Assembly: GCA_014607495.2 (NCBI GenBank)
Contig: CP053162.1
Location: 248,001-312,000, forward strand
Direction: 5' to 3'
Length of the DNA: 64,000 nucleotides
Source: Carposina sasakii
Lineage: Eukaryota; Arthropoda; Insecta; Lepidoptera; Carposinidae
Shown here: piece after piece, positions 31,201 to 42,648 of the stretch
Numbering within the stretch: the stretch's first letter is position 1
How the letters are laid out: every line of letters begins with the position of its first letter
The notes under the pieces: generated by a model
Told to the model about the DNA's origin: nothing
Databases searched by the model: none
What the model saw: the letters and a program-made list of their open reading frames with translations, nothing else
Translations under genes and position numbers: made by a program

Positions 31201-34200
31201 TTATTTGTGAATAAAAAAAAAACATTTTATTTGATGTGCGTTTAAATACTATACAATTAAATTAAATGATTTTTCTTACTAATCCTCTACACTCCCCAAG
31301 AAATATATATGTACTATTTACCTTATACAGTAAAATACCTTCTGTTCTATGCTCCACCTCATCTGTTACCATCAAACTGTCAATCGGAGAGCTAAAATAT
31401 GAAATGAGTTTAAAAATATCAAAAAAGTTTTAGTAGCCAAAAGTGAAAACAAGTGAGCAAAAACAACAAAATTATAGCAGGTAGGTAGGTTCTCACTCAC
31501 TTTTCTTAAAACATCACAGGTGGTATTATTTCGGTATAAACTTTGACGGGCGACTCCAGGACTTTTTGTTCGGCACAATTGGTTTGAATTCTATAAACAA
31601 AATATTGTAGATAAGGAACTGTTGCCGAAGATGCTACGTAATAAGTAAAGATGGGTCGGATTAGGTAAAAATCGTACCTGTTCGACCTAATACATACTAA
31701 TATTTATGCAATATGGCCGTTCCATTATTGTGATCCATTACGTATTAGATAAATACGTAGAATCTTTATTCGGTGAATATTTAGTATCGGTTTTCGGTGA
31801 ATGATCCATTATCTAATAAATACCTACGTAAAAAGAATAGTTGTGGAAATAGAAAATATCGTGATAATAGCGAAATGCATTTTTTATATTAGGTAAAATT
31901 TTTAATATTTAGTTAAATTGTTTTTAGTTTGTGTCAAATATTTTGTTTAAATAAAGGATTTTTATTTTGTAAAAAAAAAAGGAAAAAAAAAGTCTTGTCT
32001 GTACCCGGATACGAACCAGGAATATCTGGTTTTCGACTCCGCCGATGTAACCGCTGGGCTATTATAAACTTGTTAGAAATGGTGAAAATTACCTTCATTT
32101 TCTAATGATATTGTAGTATTTTTGCTAAATAATAAAATTGAAACTTATCGTCTATGCCTTACGGTTGATTTCTCATAATAAGATGATATTTTATGCGATA
32201 CCTAATACCTAATGTCGTCTTGTATCTGAATGCTGGGCCGTAAAGAAGGATAAAAATCAATTCCATGTAAGCAAGATGAGAATGTTGAGATGGATGTGTG
32301 GAGTTACAAGAATGGATAAAATAAGAAATGTGTATATAAGAGGAAGTTTGAAAGTTGCGCCGATCACAGACAAGTTACGAAGTAACCGTCTGTCTTGGTA
32401 CGGGCATGTAAAGCTATATTATGAGTCTATGATGTAAAGCGACGGGATGAAAGGCATATTTTACAGAGAGCTTTGTGCATGAGTGTGGATGGATATAAAG
32501 AAAAGAAAGTAGACCAAAGAAATGTTGGATGGACTGTGTGAGGGAGGATATGCGTGTACTGGGAGTGAGCCATGAGATGACGGATAATAGGGATGAATGG
32601 AAGAAAAGTACATATTGTGCCGACCCCAAATAAATGGGAACAGGGCAGGAAGATGATGATGACCTAATCACGTTGTATTAGGTACCGACTAGTATTGAAA
32701 AATACCTAATCCACATACCTATTCCAATATTTATGCCTCACCTGTAGTAGTAAGTAAGTTCCTTAGGTGGGTGAAAGATATTGTACCTACATATACTCGT
32801 AAATGTATATAAAATTTGTGTATGTGCTTCATGTGTAAAGCAGTGCGCTTATAGAATACTTCTCATGCTGTGTGTGTGATTTCGGAACTAATTTCTTTTG
32901 TAGACTTTTACATAGATAAACAAAGCAACTAGCGCCATCGTTCAAAGGAATTCTACCAATTTATAAAGGTGAAAGTTTGTATGTGTGTGAGTGTGTATGT
33001 TTGTTACTTCATCACGCAAAATCCTGAAATGTATGGAACAGCTGATTTTTTTCACTATATCGGAGTTGGCCCCATAGTGAAAGTTGTTTCTTTTTACTTT
33101 CCTAGTTTCGTGTCAAAGGCAAATCACTAATTTCGGAAAGACCTTATATTAGCTTAGGTACGTATCAGAATAACACATTATACTTTTTATCCCGGGTAAA
33201 TATTTTATCCCGTAATTTCGACATTTTGTTTTTTCTCCTGTCCATTATAAAATGCATTCTCAGCACTAAACTTTACATACTTACTAATTATGATTATAGC
33301 TACTTACACCTTTGATTCTCTCCCCTTTTTAGAAAATTCTCTCTAACGTTGAGCCATCTTCCTTTTGGAAACATATTTTTTAGTTTTATTTCCCATTAGT
33401 CCGAACTCAATCGAGTAATACCTACACCGCAAGATAATAAAAAATGCCACTGCCATGGGCGAAAGCGACATAGACCCTACGTCGTCGGCGCACAGCGCGG
33501 TACTGAGCGTCAGCGGGCACGAAGTTACTATTTAACGCTTTTCTGTAAGCATTAGAGTAGAATATCGCTTGCACGCTAAACAACTGATTGAGCTCAGAAG
33601 TAAAGAGCGTAAGTCTCAAAAAGATTTTTATTAATTGTGTGTTCAATTATGATTGTTTTTTAATTTTGGCTTTACAAAAGTTTACTATCATTATTATCTT
33701 GACATCCGAATTTATTTAAAACGCCTACCTCATGTAATAGCCGAAATAAAAGTAAAAATGACTAAAAAACATGTCGATTTCAAAAAACAAAACTATCGAG
33801 CGAAAATCATTAAATCATGTTTTTGGCTTTACATGACATAGTTAAGGGTACTAAGAATATAGTGTAATAGTCTCACATTAAACAAACATGCACCCGTTTC
33901 AGCATATTTCATCAAAAAGATGCTAAATAAGGTCTGCCTCCTCTTAATCAATAAAACCAAATCTATTCCCCATGTTCTTTACTCCGTACATTATAAAATG
34001 TAAAGGTCAGACCGTACACAAACTGCGTGATTCGAGACGGACAAGTAATTCGACAAGACGTAGGCAAAAACGCTAATTGCTAGCAGCGCTTCAACTGTCA
34101 TTGATCAACTCAATCTCTCGCGCTAGAAGATTAGTTTCTTTCTACCATGTTGTCTGGGGCGTAACTACAAAATGGCAAACAGCAAAATGCCACAAGCCTC

Positions 34201-37200
34201 CAGCCTCCCAAGGGTAGGGAATTCCATCATCCAACATTATTTAAGGGGGCATCCGATAAATTTGCCACGGGCCTCTTAACGGTATAGTAACGCCACTGCA
34301 TGTCGTGATTGCTCTCTAACTGGGCTGTATGTACGTGTGTTTGTAGCGGAGGCAGAGACGGAGGCGACGCCCGAGGCTGCCGGTAACATTGTCTGGTATG
34401 ATGTGCGCGGGAACCTCACGCTGCGCTGCGACCTGCCGGCCGACAAGACACTGCCCTACGTGTGGTACGTGTTATCTATTAGTTTTACATGGACCACAAT
34501 CATTTCAGGAATGGGTAACTGACAGGGAAAGGAAATTTACTTAAACGTGTCTACTGGTAGAATAGTTAGATCTTTTAAATCAACAGCTCTGTAGTTGAGA
34601 TAAGAAGAGCACATTTCTCTAAGAAGCTACATTGTTTTGCTCTTGTTCACGAGAAGTTCATCATACATTTCATGACAGGTTCTACTTATGGCGTTAACTT
34701 CAGGAGCCTATCATTCGGTTTTAAAGCAATTTAACGTAGGTACTCAGGACTTTACTGTTTACACTATGCGGAGATTGAGAGAAGACACTCATAGTATATT
34801 CTACCGAGTTTACCTTGTGAGGTGTCGGTGACCTTCCGCCGGCTTATGTCTAAGCCAAGGAATAGATAAATACGACTGCTCCTACAAGCTATATAAAACG
34901 ACCCCGACTATTACAAGGATTTACGTGTTTCGCATAGACAAACTAAACATGTAATGTCAGACTTTGCTTCTAAACAAAACCTGTATTCGAGAAACGTCAG
35001 CAACTTACGGGTATTTCTTTCCATGATGTCTAGACTTATCAAATGCTTTGCTTTATTTGCTGCTGTTGAAAGATAACGACTTAAATAAATAATATTTACT
35101 AAATCTTTCAAGTTGTGAAGATTCACGCTTAATTTCAAGTATGTAGTTTCAACTGTCGGTATTTTGCCTTATTTAATTTGTGGCGGTGAGGTTAAGACAA
35201 ACGGACAGGTCTACAAAAAACCTAAATTTTTGATAGAAAATATGACTGACACAGTGTTTACAAAAGAGATATCATTATGAGGTCACTTATCTCTGTAACT
35301 CGAGTCAGCAGACGTGTCTTTAAAAACATTATCGCGTTTACTTTCAATTATTTAATGTGTTTTCAAACTAATACTTTTAATTAGCTTTTTATGCTCAAAA
35401 AGAATCACTTATTTCTAACTTCCTAATGCTTAGCATACTGTCTCTGTCTGATGGGGAATAAAATTGTAATTTGATATCTTCGTCAATCAACGTTGAGTTT
35501 TAGACCAACTTCAATAATAAAATTAATCCTCATAATTCTATACTATTACAACGACCCGCCCCGCCCGCCGCACATAATGTCTGCTAAGATGAGTAATAGC
35601 TCATTGACTCGAGCTATTGAGAAGGAACATCAAATAAATGTGTTGTGAGTTGTGACACAGCAGCGTCGTGTTTGCGCTTTCACAGATAAAGCGTGTTGTG
35701 CGCTTGCGCACTGCGACACTGATTACCGTATTTATGCTATTTGTTCTTCTCGTAATCACCGGGGAGATACTGCGGATCTAAATTTACTGGCAAACACTAT
35801 AAAGTAATGATATCTTTAAATTACGTATTTGGATACTTATCGTGGTTATCACTTATCACTTGCCGCGACAAGCAATATATAAAATAATAATAATATCAAA
35901 GTTCTTTTTCTAGTTTCTGCTGTACCTACATACTAGCTGAATACTGATCTGATGAAAGCTAATTAGTTACAATTGCTGTTGTAGGTCACCAAGTCGAATT
36001 ATAGGGAGCATTAGTTGCTATACATTTATTTCTTTATGTAATCCACGGACTTGATGGTATGTATTGAAAATGCTTTCTCCTGAATGACTGATGGATTAAC
36101 ACACAGCCGAAACTGCTGATCTTGGAGGGTGTGTTCTTTATATTACTTAGGCATCGAATTCGAAACGATTTACCGAAATTCCCACGGTATTGGGAAATCA
36201 ATTAATCAATCAATTAATTTATTCGCACAAAATATGGGTACAATAAATCGTAACATTTGTATAAGTGTAAGATATTTTGCCAAAAGTCGGCATGCAAATG
36301 TAATGTATAACGAGAATTGTCAAGTTTACGCGGACAAAGACAAAGATGAAGTTTTCAGAATGTTAATTCTCTATCTTTGGGTAGGCTCATATACCAGTAT
36401 CAACCAAAAAACTTCACTCAATCAAAAGTCATATAGTAACTTACGTCAGGATATTAAGGGTTAGTTTATCGCCTGAGAGAATGCCCGAAACATAATAATT
36501 TCACAACATTGAAATCCGTGTATGAAATAAATTCATCGGTACAGGCCCGCGCCTGGGATCGTACTTAAGCCTTCCGCTCGGAAGGAGCGCGCCTTTACGA
36601 GTACCACTATCACCGCTGTACCCGAATCATGAAGTATTAAAGCGAGGAGTGGCGGTCGTCGCAGGAAGAAGAACGGCACCGACGTGTCGGAGGTGCCGCT
36701 GCTGAAAGGGCGACACGCGCTGGACGCAGGCGGCGCCGAGCTGGCGGTGCGCGGGCGCTCCGTGGAGGACGACTTCGGGCCCTACGAGTGCGCGGTGGGT
36801 GCGCGCGCGCAGGCCTTCGACGTGCGCGGCCGCCCGCACCCGCGCCTTCCCGCCAACTCGCAGGTACGCCGCGCCACTTCACAGATAACTGCCTGCTTTC
36901 GGACCTACACAGACCTAATTGGGGGATGGGGCCTCATTTTTACCCGACTGCGGCAGAAGGAGACTTCTGTTTTTCGAATGTATGTTTGTGTGTATGTTTT
37001 TTTTGGCCCGCTCCAGAGCACTCCAATTACGCCCGCTTGTCGTATTTGAGATTCAGTGGTATCATTAGATTCGTTTTAGTCGTAAGAGTGACACAAGGTC
37101 AAAATTTGTAATCACTCTGTTTTCTTTATAAATGAGCTTATCAAGTAAATGAGGTTTTTGTGTGTAGTGACACAGATAATGTAGTCTTACACATTGTAAC

Positions 37201-38772
37201 TAGCGCCGTCGTTCAAAGGAACTATTCGGTTATGCGGGTGTCGTACGACGTCTTGTTACTATCGCACGATACTTGATAGGATGATAATTTATAAATCCTT
37301 GTTGATTTATACTGATTTTATTTACTACACAAAACTTGTTTCTTATGTATAACGTACTTGCTACGCTGCTGTTATGCGACTACTACTTATTTTAATATAA
37401 AACTAAATCTGCTGACGGCGGAAAATGTACGGTATTGAGACCGTACAGCGGGGTTTACACGGGTGACTAAAGCCGCACGACTTTGGCCGCACGGCAAAAA
37501 TCGACCGTCTAAATGGCAATTCGGCTAGATCGCAGGTGACTAAAGTCGCAAGCCCCAAAGTTGGTAGGCATCCAACTTTAAGGCGTGCTGCGCCCCGCTG
37601 CATGCGTTGGTGACTAAAATCGACTGTGTAAACGATCAGTTGCAGGCGATCGCCCGCCGCATGAGGTGTTTTCGCGCCAATTTGCGCACGTTATTCTACT
37701 ACTACAAACGCCTATACTGGTCAACATTTTCGGAGGAAATGGCCGAGTTCCATGCGATTTTAGTCACCAGTGTAAACGGACGGTCAATGCGGCGTGCCCA
37801 GGCGACTTGTAATGTGATTAGCCGCATGGCGGAAATCGACCCATGTAAACCCCCCATTAAACGCACTCTACCCGCAGGTCGTGGAAGGGCAGAAGCTGAA
37901 GCTGACATGCAAGCTGACCGGCAAGCCGTACGTCTCCGTAACGTGGACGTACAACAGCAGCGTAGACGCGCCGGCCGGTGATGACGTCCTCGCCTCGCTG
38001 GCCGGGCGAGCTCAGCTGCAGGCCAACGAGCAGGGCGTGGAGGGCGCCGAACTGGTCATCGCAGCCGTCGAGAGGACCGACGCGGGGCTGTACTGGTGCC
38101 ACGCGGGGAGCGCGCGCTCCTCCACCCGCCTGCACGTGAAGGACATGTACGCGGCGCTGTGGCCCTTCCTCGGCATCTGCGCGGAGGTGGTGGTGCTGTG
38201 CGCCGTCATCCTGCTGTACGAGCGGCGCCGCGCCAAGCCGGAGCTGGACGACAGCGACACCGACAACCACGACCAGTGAGTGCCCACACAGTCATGCACA
38301 CACACAGTCATGCACACACACATACGCACACCACGCCCCCACGCCAACGACACCTGCCCCCTAATCACATGGAAGTGGCATAATATAATCAATTCTGACC
38401 TTCACACTTATATCTGAACTTAAAGATAGTTAAAAAGGGAGTTCAATAGAGAAATAAACACTCGTTCTCAACTGGATTCACTTACTACCGAATGAATTCA
38501 CGCTGAAAGAAATGCGTTAAAATCCCCTTTTTACACGCGAAATACATTGTACTACATCCTCCGGTCGTATCTGTCTTCCATCGGACTATAAGAGAGAAGG
38601 AATAGATAGTGTGTGTTTGCGCACACACTTGTGCACTATAATATCTCCTGCGCAGTTGGCTATTCTCGGTCGGAGAATATTATTGTTAGTTATTTATTAC
38701 AACTCTGTGGATTTGTCGCTCAGATGTGAGATAACGCGTTGTTCGTTTGTTTGTTGCAGGAAGAAGTCGTAA
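28210..38772 (+). CDS. Bsg: Basigin (CD147) homologue, three Ig domains, 6 exons
   Basis: Family knowledge: basigin is a glycosylated membrane Ig protein that chaperones monocarboxylate transporters and acts in cell adhesion. Coding exons are 28210-28282 (ATG, signal peptide MNSELICLPLAFLFLANVGS), 29387-29644 (Ig1: LRLECAL to AGLYTCSA), 34347-34464 and 36665-36863 (Ig2: LTLRCDLP to GPYECAV, with WKKNGTD across the junction), 37878-38275 (Ig3: LKLTCKLTG to AGLYWCHAG, then the transmembrane segment) and 38760-38772. Phases agree and give about 352 residues. The hallmark LWPFLGICAEV transmembrane start with its buried Glu is followed by a YERRR stop-transfer and an acidic tail (ELDDSDTDNHDQ). 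N-glycosylation sites are visible at NGT, NLT and NSS. The spliced C-terminus adds KKS; reading through the last donor gives a TGA directly after NHDQ. Confidence 0.92.
28283..29386 (+). other. Basigin intron 1
   Basis: Donor GTAAGT follows the signal-peptide exon and the acceptor is ccgcag at 29381-29386. AT-rich, with no recognisable repeat or coding content beyond low-complexity stretches. Confidence 0.6.
31991..32063 (-). tRNA. tRNA-like sequence, likely SINE head or pseudogene
   Basis: On the minus strand an A-box-like TAGCCCAGCGG and a B box GGTTCGTATCC (32007-32017) are spaced as in a tRNA, and a T run follows (the A run at 31969-31990 on plus). The stems pair only partly and no confident anticodon can be named. 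Confidence 0.4.
32255..32660 (+). pseudogene. Fragment of RTE-type LINE reverse transcriptase C-terminus
   Basis: The plus strand encodes MRMLRWMCGVTRMDKIRN, RGSLKVAPITDKLRSNRLSW and YGHVK, then RRDERHILQRA and further frames interrupted by stops. These are conserved downstream residues of insect RTE-like reverse transcriptases. A truncated dead copy in basigin intron 2, in sense orientation. Confidence 0.7.
32950..33240 (-). repeat. RTE-type LINE/SINE tail, reverse orientation
   Basis: gtgaaagtttgtatgtgtgt, gtttgttacttcatcacgca and the 'cccgtaatttcgacattttg' end are the reverse complement of the repeat family at 7518-7880. Confidence 0.5.
34465..36664 (+). other. Basigin intron 3
   Basis: Donor GTACGT, acceptor cgcag at 36660-36664. 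AT-rich. A short motif 'cgcctgagagaatgcccga' near 36470 is shared with 57693 (dispersed repeat). Nothing else recognised. Confidence 0.55.
37450..37853. mobile_element. MITE with GGGGTTTACA termini in basigin intron 4
   Basis: Left end ggggtttacacgggt and right end acccatgtaaacccc are inverted repeats of 15 bp with one mismatch. The ~404-bp interior has subterminal repeats of gtgactaaagtcg type, inverted at the right end (cgattttagtcacc). No ORF of substance. The superfamily is not assigned. The right end is 24 bp upstream of the exon 5 acceptor (37877/37878). Confidence 0.65.
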
Positions 38773-40150
38773 GCGTCGAGTGTCCAACGCACGCGCATGC
38801 TCGTTAGCTTTCTCAACCAAATACTTGTTGTTATTTAAGTGCAATCAATTGTATCTAAACTATTTTCAATTAAGCAAAATATTATACATCAGATTAGTTT
38901 CTATTCATCTATTAATACTATAATCATGCGACATTATTAATAAACATTTTAAAATCTATTCATTGTACTTAATTGTATTTATTTTTATTGTGCCTACTTT
39001 AAAATTAACATGCCTATTGTATAAAATTTATCAATGTCTTTATTTGTTATTTTTTTTTATATATAATTTTTTATTGCTTTGTAACAAACGATAGTTCAAG
39101 CGTTATGAAGATTGTGATGTGTAGATAAAGTAGAAGCGAGCCAGTAGGCAGGTAGTGAGCCTGCACCGCACCCGTTACTTTAGTTTTAAAATTAAATATA
39201 AACACAAATTACCTATGTTGGAATTAGTATGGAAAAATAAATAATCACTCACTGTTATATTGGTATTTAATTTTAATAACATTACGAAAGGAACATTAGG
39301 AAATAACATTACGGTTCTGAACCTATCTATAGAGGTAAACTTTGATCCCACCAAAAACGTTATGTATGGAGCTGCTTGTTTATCTCTAAAAAGTAATAAA
39401 ATCTAGACAAAGTCGTGCCAACTGTAAGGTTCCTTACTGCGATTTCTTTATTATTGTAGTTAATGTTGTGTGACTTGGCCATTGAAGGGTACACAAGGTT
39501 TTTTTTATAGTTTTCCCTTTATGTGGCCATTAAACCCTAACTCTGTACCAAATTTCAGCTCTCTGAGTTTATAGGGAGTACTAGTTCTATTTTGATGATC
39601 ATGAGTGAGTGTCTGTCATAAATCCGAAATTTTGCTTTCGCTTAACATCGGAACTAAATGACCTACAGACTTGAAATTTTGGATTTTAAGTATGTGATTA
39701 TAGCTTACTGGATGACGAAAATTTCTGCGTTCTGGTCTTATCCAGAGGTTCTCAAATAGCGGCGAAATGGTTCCAGTAAAGGATGGTACGGCGGCAGTGT
39801 TTGCTTCGCGCTCGACTTGGCGGGGGCACTGCCGTGCCCCCCGATTGTTTGTTTGTTTGCAGCGAATACGCTCCTAAACTACTGGACCGACTTCAAAGAC
39901 CCGGATAGACATAGGCTATACTGTTTTCGCAAAATTCTCACGGTAACGGGACAAACGGATTTTTTTTTTTTTTTTTACCGAAACTGCTATTTTACGATAA
40001 CCGTTTGATAAGAGATGAAATTTGGCATGTATTGACATGAGAGAGCTTTAGATATTACTGAGATGTAGTTAGATACTGAGTCAGGGTTAGTATTAACCGA
40101 AATTCCCACCGGAACGGGGAAAACGGGAATAACCCTTACGTCCTTCCTTA
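38773..40150. other. 3' flank of basigin and AT-rich repeats
   Basis: The basigin 3' UTR should lie at the left; AATAAA-like signals occur near 38938-38942 (attaataaac). From about 39530 to 40140 the sequence has features of dispersed repeats (ctactggaccgacttcaaag, ctcacggtaacgggacaaac). No gene seen. Confidence 0.45.
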
Positions 40151-40417
40151 TACATGAAGTAACAAAAAGGGTATGTTAAGCGAAAAGCTATGTAAATAGT
40201 CCACTATAGAGAACCTATCCACAAAATTTGAGAACCAAAATCACATGTTTATTTTTCACGATAGTATGGAGAATTTTTTAAATATCAGGAATTTTCATAC
40301 AATCTTGAAAAAAAATAAAAATGTGATTTCGAGTCTCAAATTTTGGAAAAAGGTTCTCTATAGTGGGCTATTTATACAGCTTTTCGCTTAAAACATACCC
40401 TTTCTGTTACACCCTGA
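40151..40417. mobile_element. Palindromic MITE, copy 1 (gtatgttaagcgaaaagct family)
   Basis: Long inverted ends: gtatgttaagcgaaaagcta at the left against tagctt-like agcttttcgcttaaaacata at the right, with 'ctatagagaacc' mirrored by 'ggttctctatag'. The second copy at 63223-63486 has clean tacagggtgtaacaaaa and gcaccctgta ends. No coding capacity. Confidence 0.7.
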
Positions 40418-40679
40418 TCACGACCGCGACGGAGACGCGCGGGAGGAATCTACAGAGGCAGCAGAGGAGAAGCGGGGGAGCGAGGAACGTGCGGTGCTGC
40501 AGGAGGACACGGCGACCAGAACGACACTCGGCACTGAGCCAAGCGCGCGTAGTACCTAGCTATCTATACAAAGATTACATATTTCTATTCTAGTACCTAT
40601 TAAACTCCAAAAACCTCAAGAAACCATCTTTTTATTTTGTATCATCCGATACAATCCTGTATACTTACATTCTTATATA

Positions 40680-41141
40680 CTTACTAGTGGCCTGCCCTCG
40701 CTTCGCTTCGCTTCATATCAGTAAATAGCTACAACTTCATATGTAGGTACAGCGGTTTTCGTAAAAATTTGGAACTCCCGTTGGTTCCCTTCCCGTGGGA
40801 ATTTCGGGAAATCCGTTCTTAGAGCTTCCTTGTAGCCCTAATCCGATTTCAGCTTCGTATAAATAGCTGTTTTCGTAAAAATTTGAAATTCCCGTAACTC
40901 CCCTTCCCATGGGAATTTCGGGAAATCCCTTCTTAGTACTCCCTCGCAGTCGCTAATGAACATACAGGTCCAATTTCAAATTCATATGTATCGCAGTTGT
41001 CGTAAAAAAAAAAAAACCCGTTTGGGAAGGGGTTCCCGTGGGAAAATCGGGAAATCCGTTTGAATTCCCGTTTGTCCCCTTTCCGTGGGAATTTCGGGAA
41101 ATCCGTTTTTAGTCCTTCATCTTTGTCCCCAATGAACATAT
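40680..41141. repeat. Minisatellite-like array of ttcccgtgggaatttcggg units (left part)
   Basis: Several degenerate units contain 'cgtaaaaatttg..attcccgt', 'cttcccgtgggaatttcggg' and 'aaatccgtt', with a period near 110-130 bp. The left edge has 'ctagtggcctgccctcgctt', a lepidopteran repeat-tail style start. The array resumes at 49407 after the inserted transposons. Confidence 0.65.
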
Positions 41142-41473
41142 ACAGGGTGTTTTTTTTGTGGCCACCTTTAATGAAGGGTATGTATTCTATACATGAAATA
41201 AAGTAAGTATAAGCCAAAAAAAAATGCTGGAAAAAAAAAAAAATTGTTTTTTGAATTTTTTTTTTTTTTTAATTCCTTGATCGTGCGAAATTTATAGTGT
41301 CTAGTGTTTATGTTAGTTTTTTTTTTTTTTTTTTTATAGACAGATATTAATTATATTTCGTGAAAAAAATCCTGCTACGCGCGTCTATGTGCATTTATGC
41401 AGAAAAACGCAGTCTATTTACTCAACTTTGGACCCTAATATTTTGGAAACCAGACACTTCCCAGGTATGCTTC

Positions 41474-42596
41474 TGTCGGCGACGAAGACATGAAACCTAC
41501 CCAAATTAAATGATTCGATGTTATGTACATATAGATAAGGTTGATATTTGAATAAAGAGTTTGCAATACATGTTAGGTATAGCGCTAACATTAAGTTTGT
41601 ACTAGGTAGGGTTGTTTTGTGTCTGACTTATTTCTTATCCCTTTGAGTTTTATTAGGTGTAGGTAGCTATTCTGAGCACATTAAGAGTATTTTTAAGTAA
41701 ATTGAATAATTACTTTAGTAGATATTTGCGATTTTATAGTTTATTAAGATTTTGAACTTGTGCTCACAGTAGCTTCGAGAATATTCCAACTAGAATGAAT
41801 CTGATTATTTCTTATTAGAGTTCAGTTTATGCCCTTTCTAGTGATATATAATTCATGTATATAGATTATGTAAATTAGATTTTATTAAGGGCTAAACTTA
41901 GCAAATCGGTGAAATTTGTAAGATTTTTGACTTTTCTCCTTTGACAACTTTTTATTGTTTAAACTTAGAAATAAGATTCTTATATAATTAGATAGAGCTA
42001 ATTAAGACCTTTTTACCAATGTATAACACATGTATGTAATGTTTGTTTTGAAATAAATATAGGGTGCAAAAGAGGTTAGTCAAGGGACAAACTAGATAAA
42101 ATGTTAGAAGAAATCGTAGAGAATTTCTACCGCGTTCCAGACGGTAAGGGTGAACCGTCGACATATTTGTAAGTCGCACGGATTTTGTGTGTTCAATCCG
42201 AGGCGAGTTCCTAAGAAGAAAAATAAGAAGAAAAGTGATAAGGAAGCAAAATAGGAACAAGAGAAGCCACTGAAGACTGCCTGAAGACTGACCTCTTGCC
42301 CGCAGTTTGGAAGAAAAGTGTGTTTTGTCTCACTCCCGCGTACGACAACAACATACAGGGGTGCGACAGCAACATACAGTGGGTGGGTTTGACAACAACA
42401 TACAATAGGGTGACTGGCGCGTATTTAGTACGCGACGACGCCGCGGCTGATATCGGAGCTGCGCACACGGGTGAAGGGTGCGCGAGGCGGACGCGACCAG
42501 CGCGGGTTTGGGAGTTACGCCCCGGGCCCACCGCGTTCGTCACCCCGGGGATCCTTTCCCCGGCCGGACCCGGTGAAACGGGAGCTGGCCGCAACA
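41474..42596 (+). repeat. 5' LTR of BEL/Pao element
   Basis: Starts tgtcggcgacgaagacatg and ends ctggccgcaaca. It includes an AT-rich U3, an aaataaatatagg segment near 42052 and a GC-rich right third (cgggcccaccgcgttcgtc). Confidence 0.92.
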
Positions 42597-42648
42597 GATG
42601 GTCCTTCGAGCCGGATCCTTCGGACAAGAGAAGATATCAGCGCAGAAG

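Larger units (their letters stand above)
29645..34346 (+). other. Basigin intron 2 (4.7 kb)
   Basis: Donor GTACGG, acceptor ttgtag. AT-rich; it contains a tRNA-like sequence (31991-32063), an RTE-type LINE fragment (32255-32660) and an RTE-type tail (32950-33240). The rest holds nothing recognised. Confidence 0.6.

Noticed and set aside
36684..37111. Plus-strand ORFs of 121 and 107 codons at basigin exon 4
   Set aside because: The first is the exon frame read into the intron; the second is out of frame. Donor GTACGC at 36864 ends the coding part.
37607..37981. 124-codon ORF before basigin exon 5
   Set aside because: It is the interior of the GGGGTTTACA MITE running into the exon in the wrong frame.
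41340..41440. Possible extra MITE near 'gacagatattaattatattt'
   Set aside because: It is the interior of MITE copy 1, the same as 59080-59100 in reverse.
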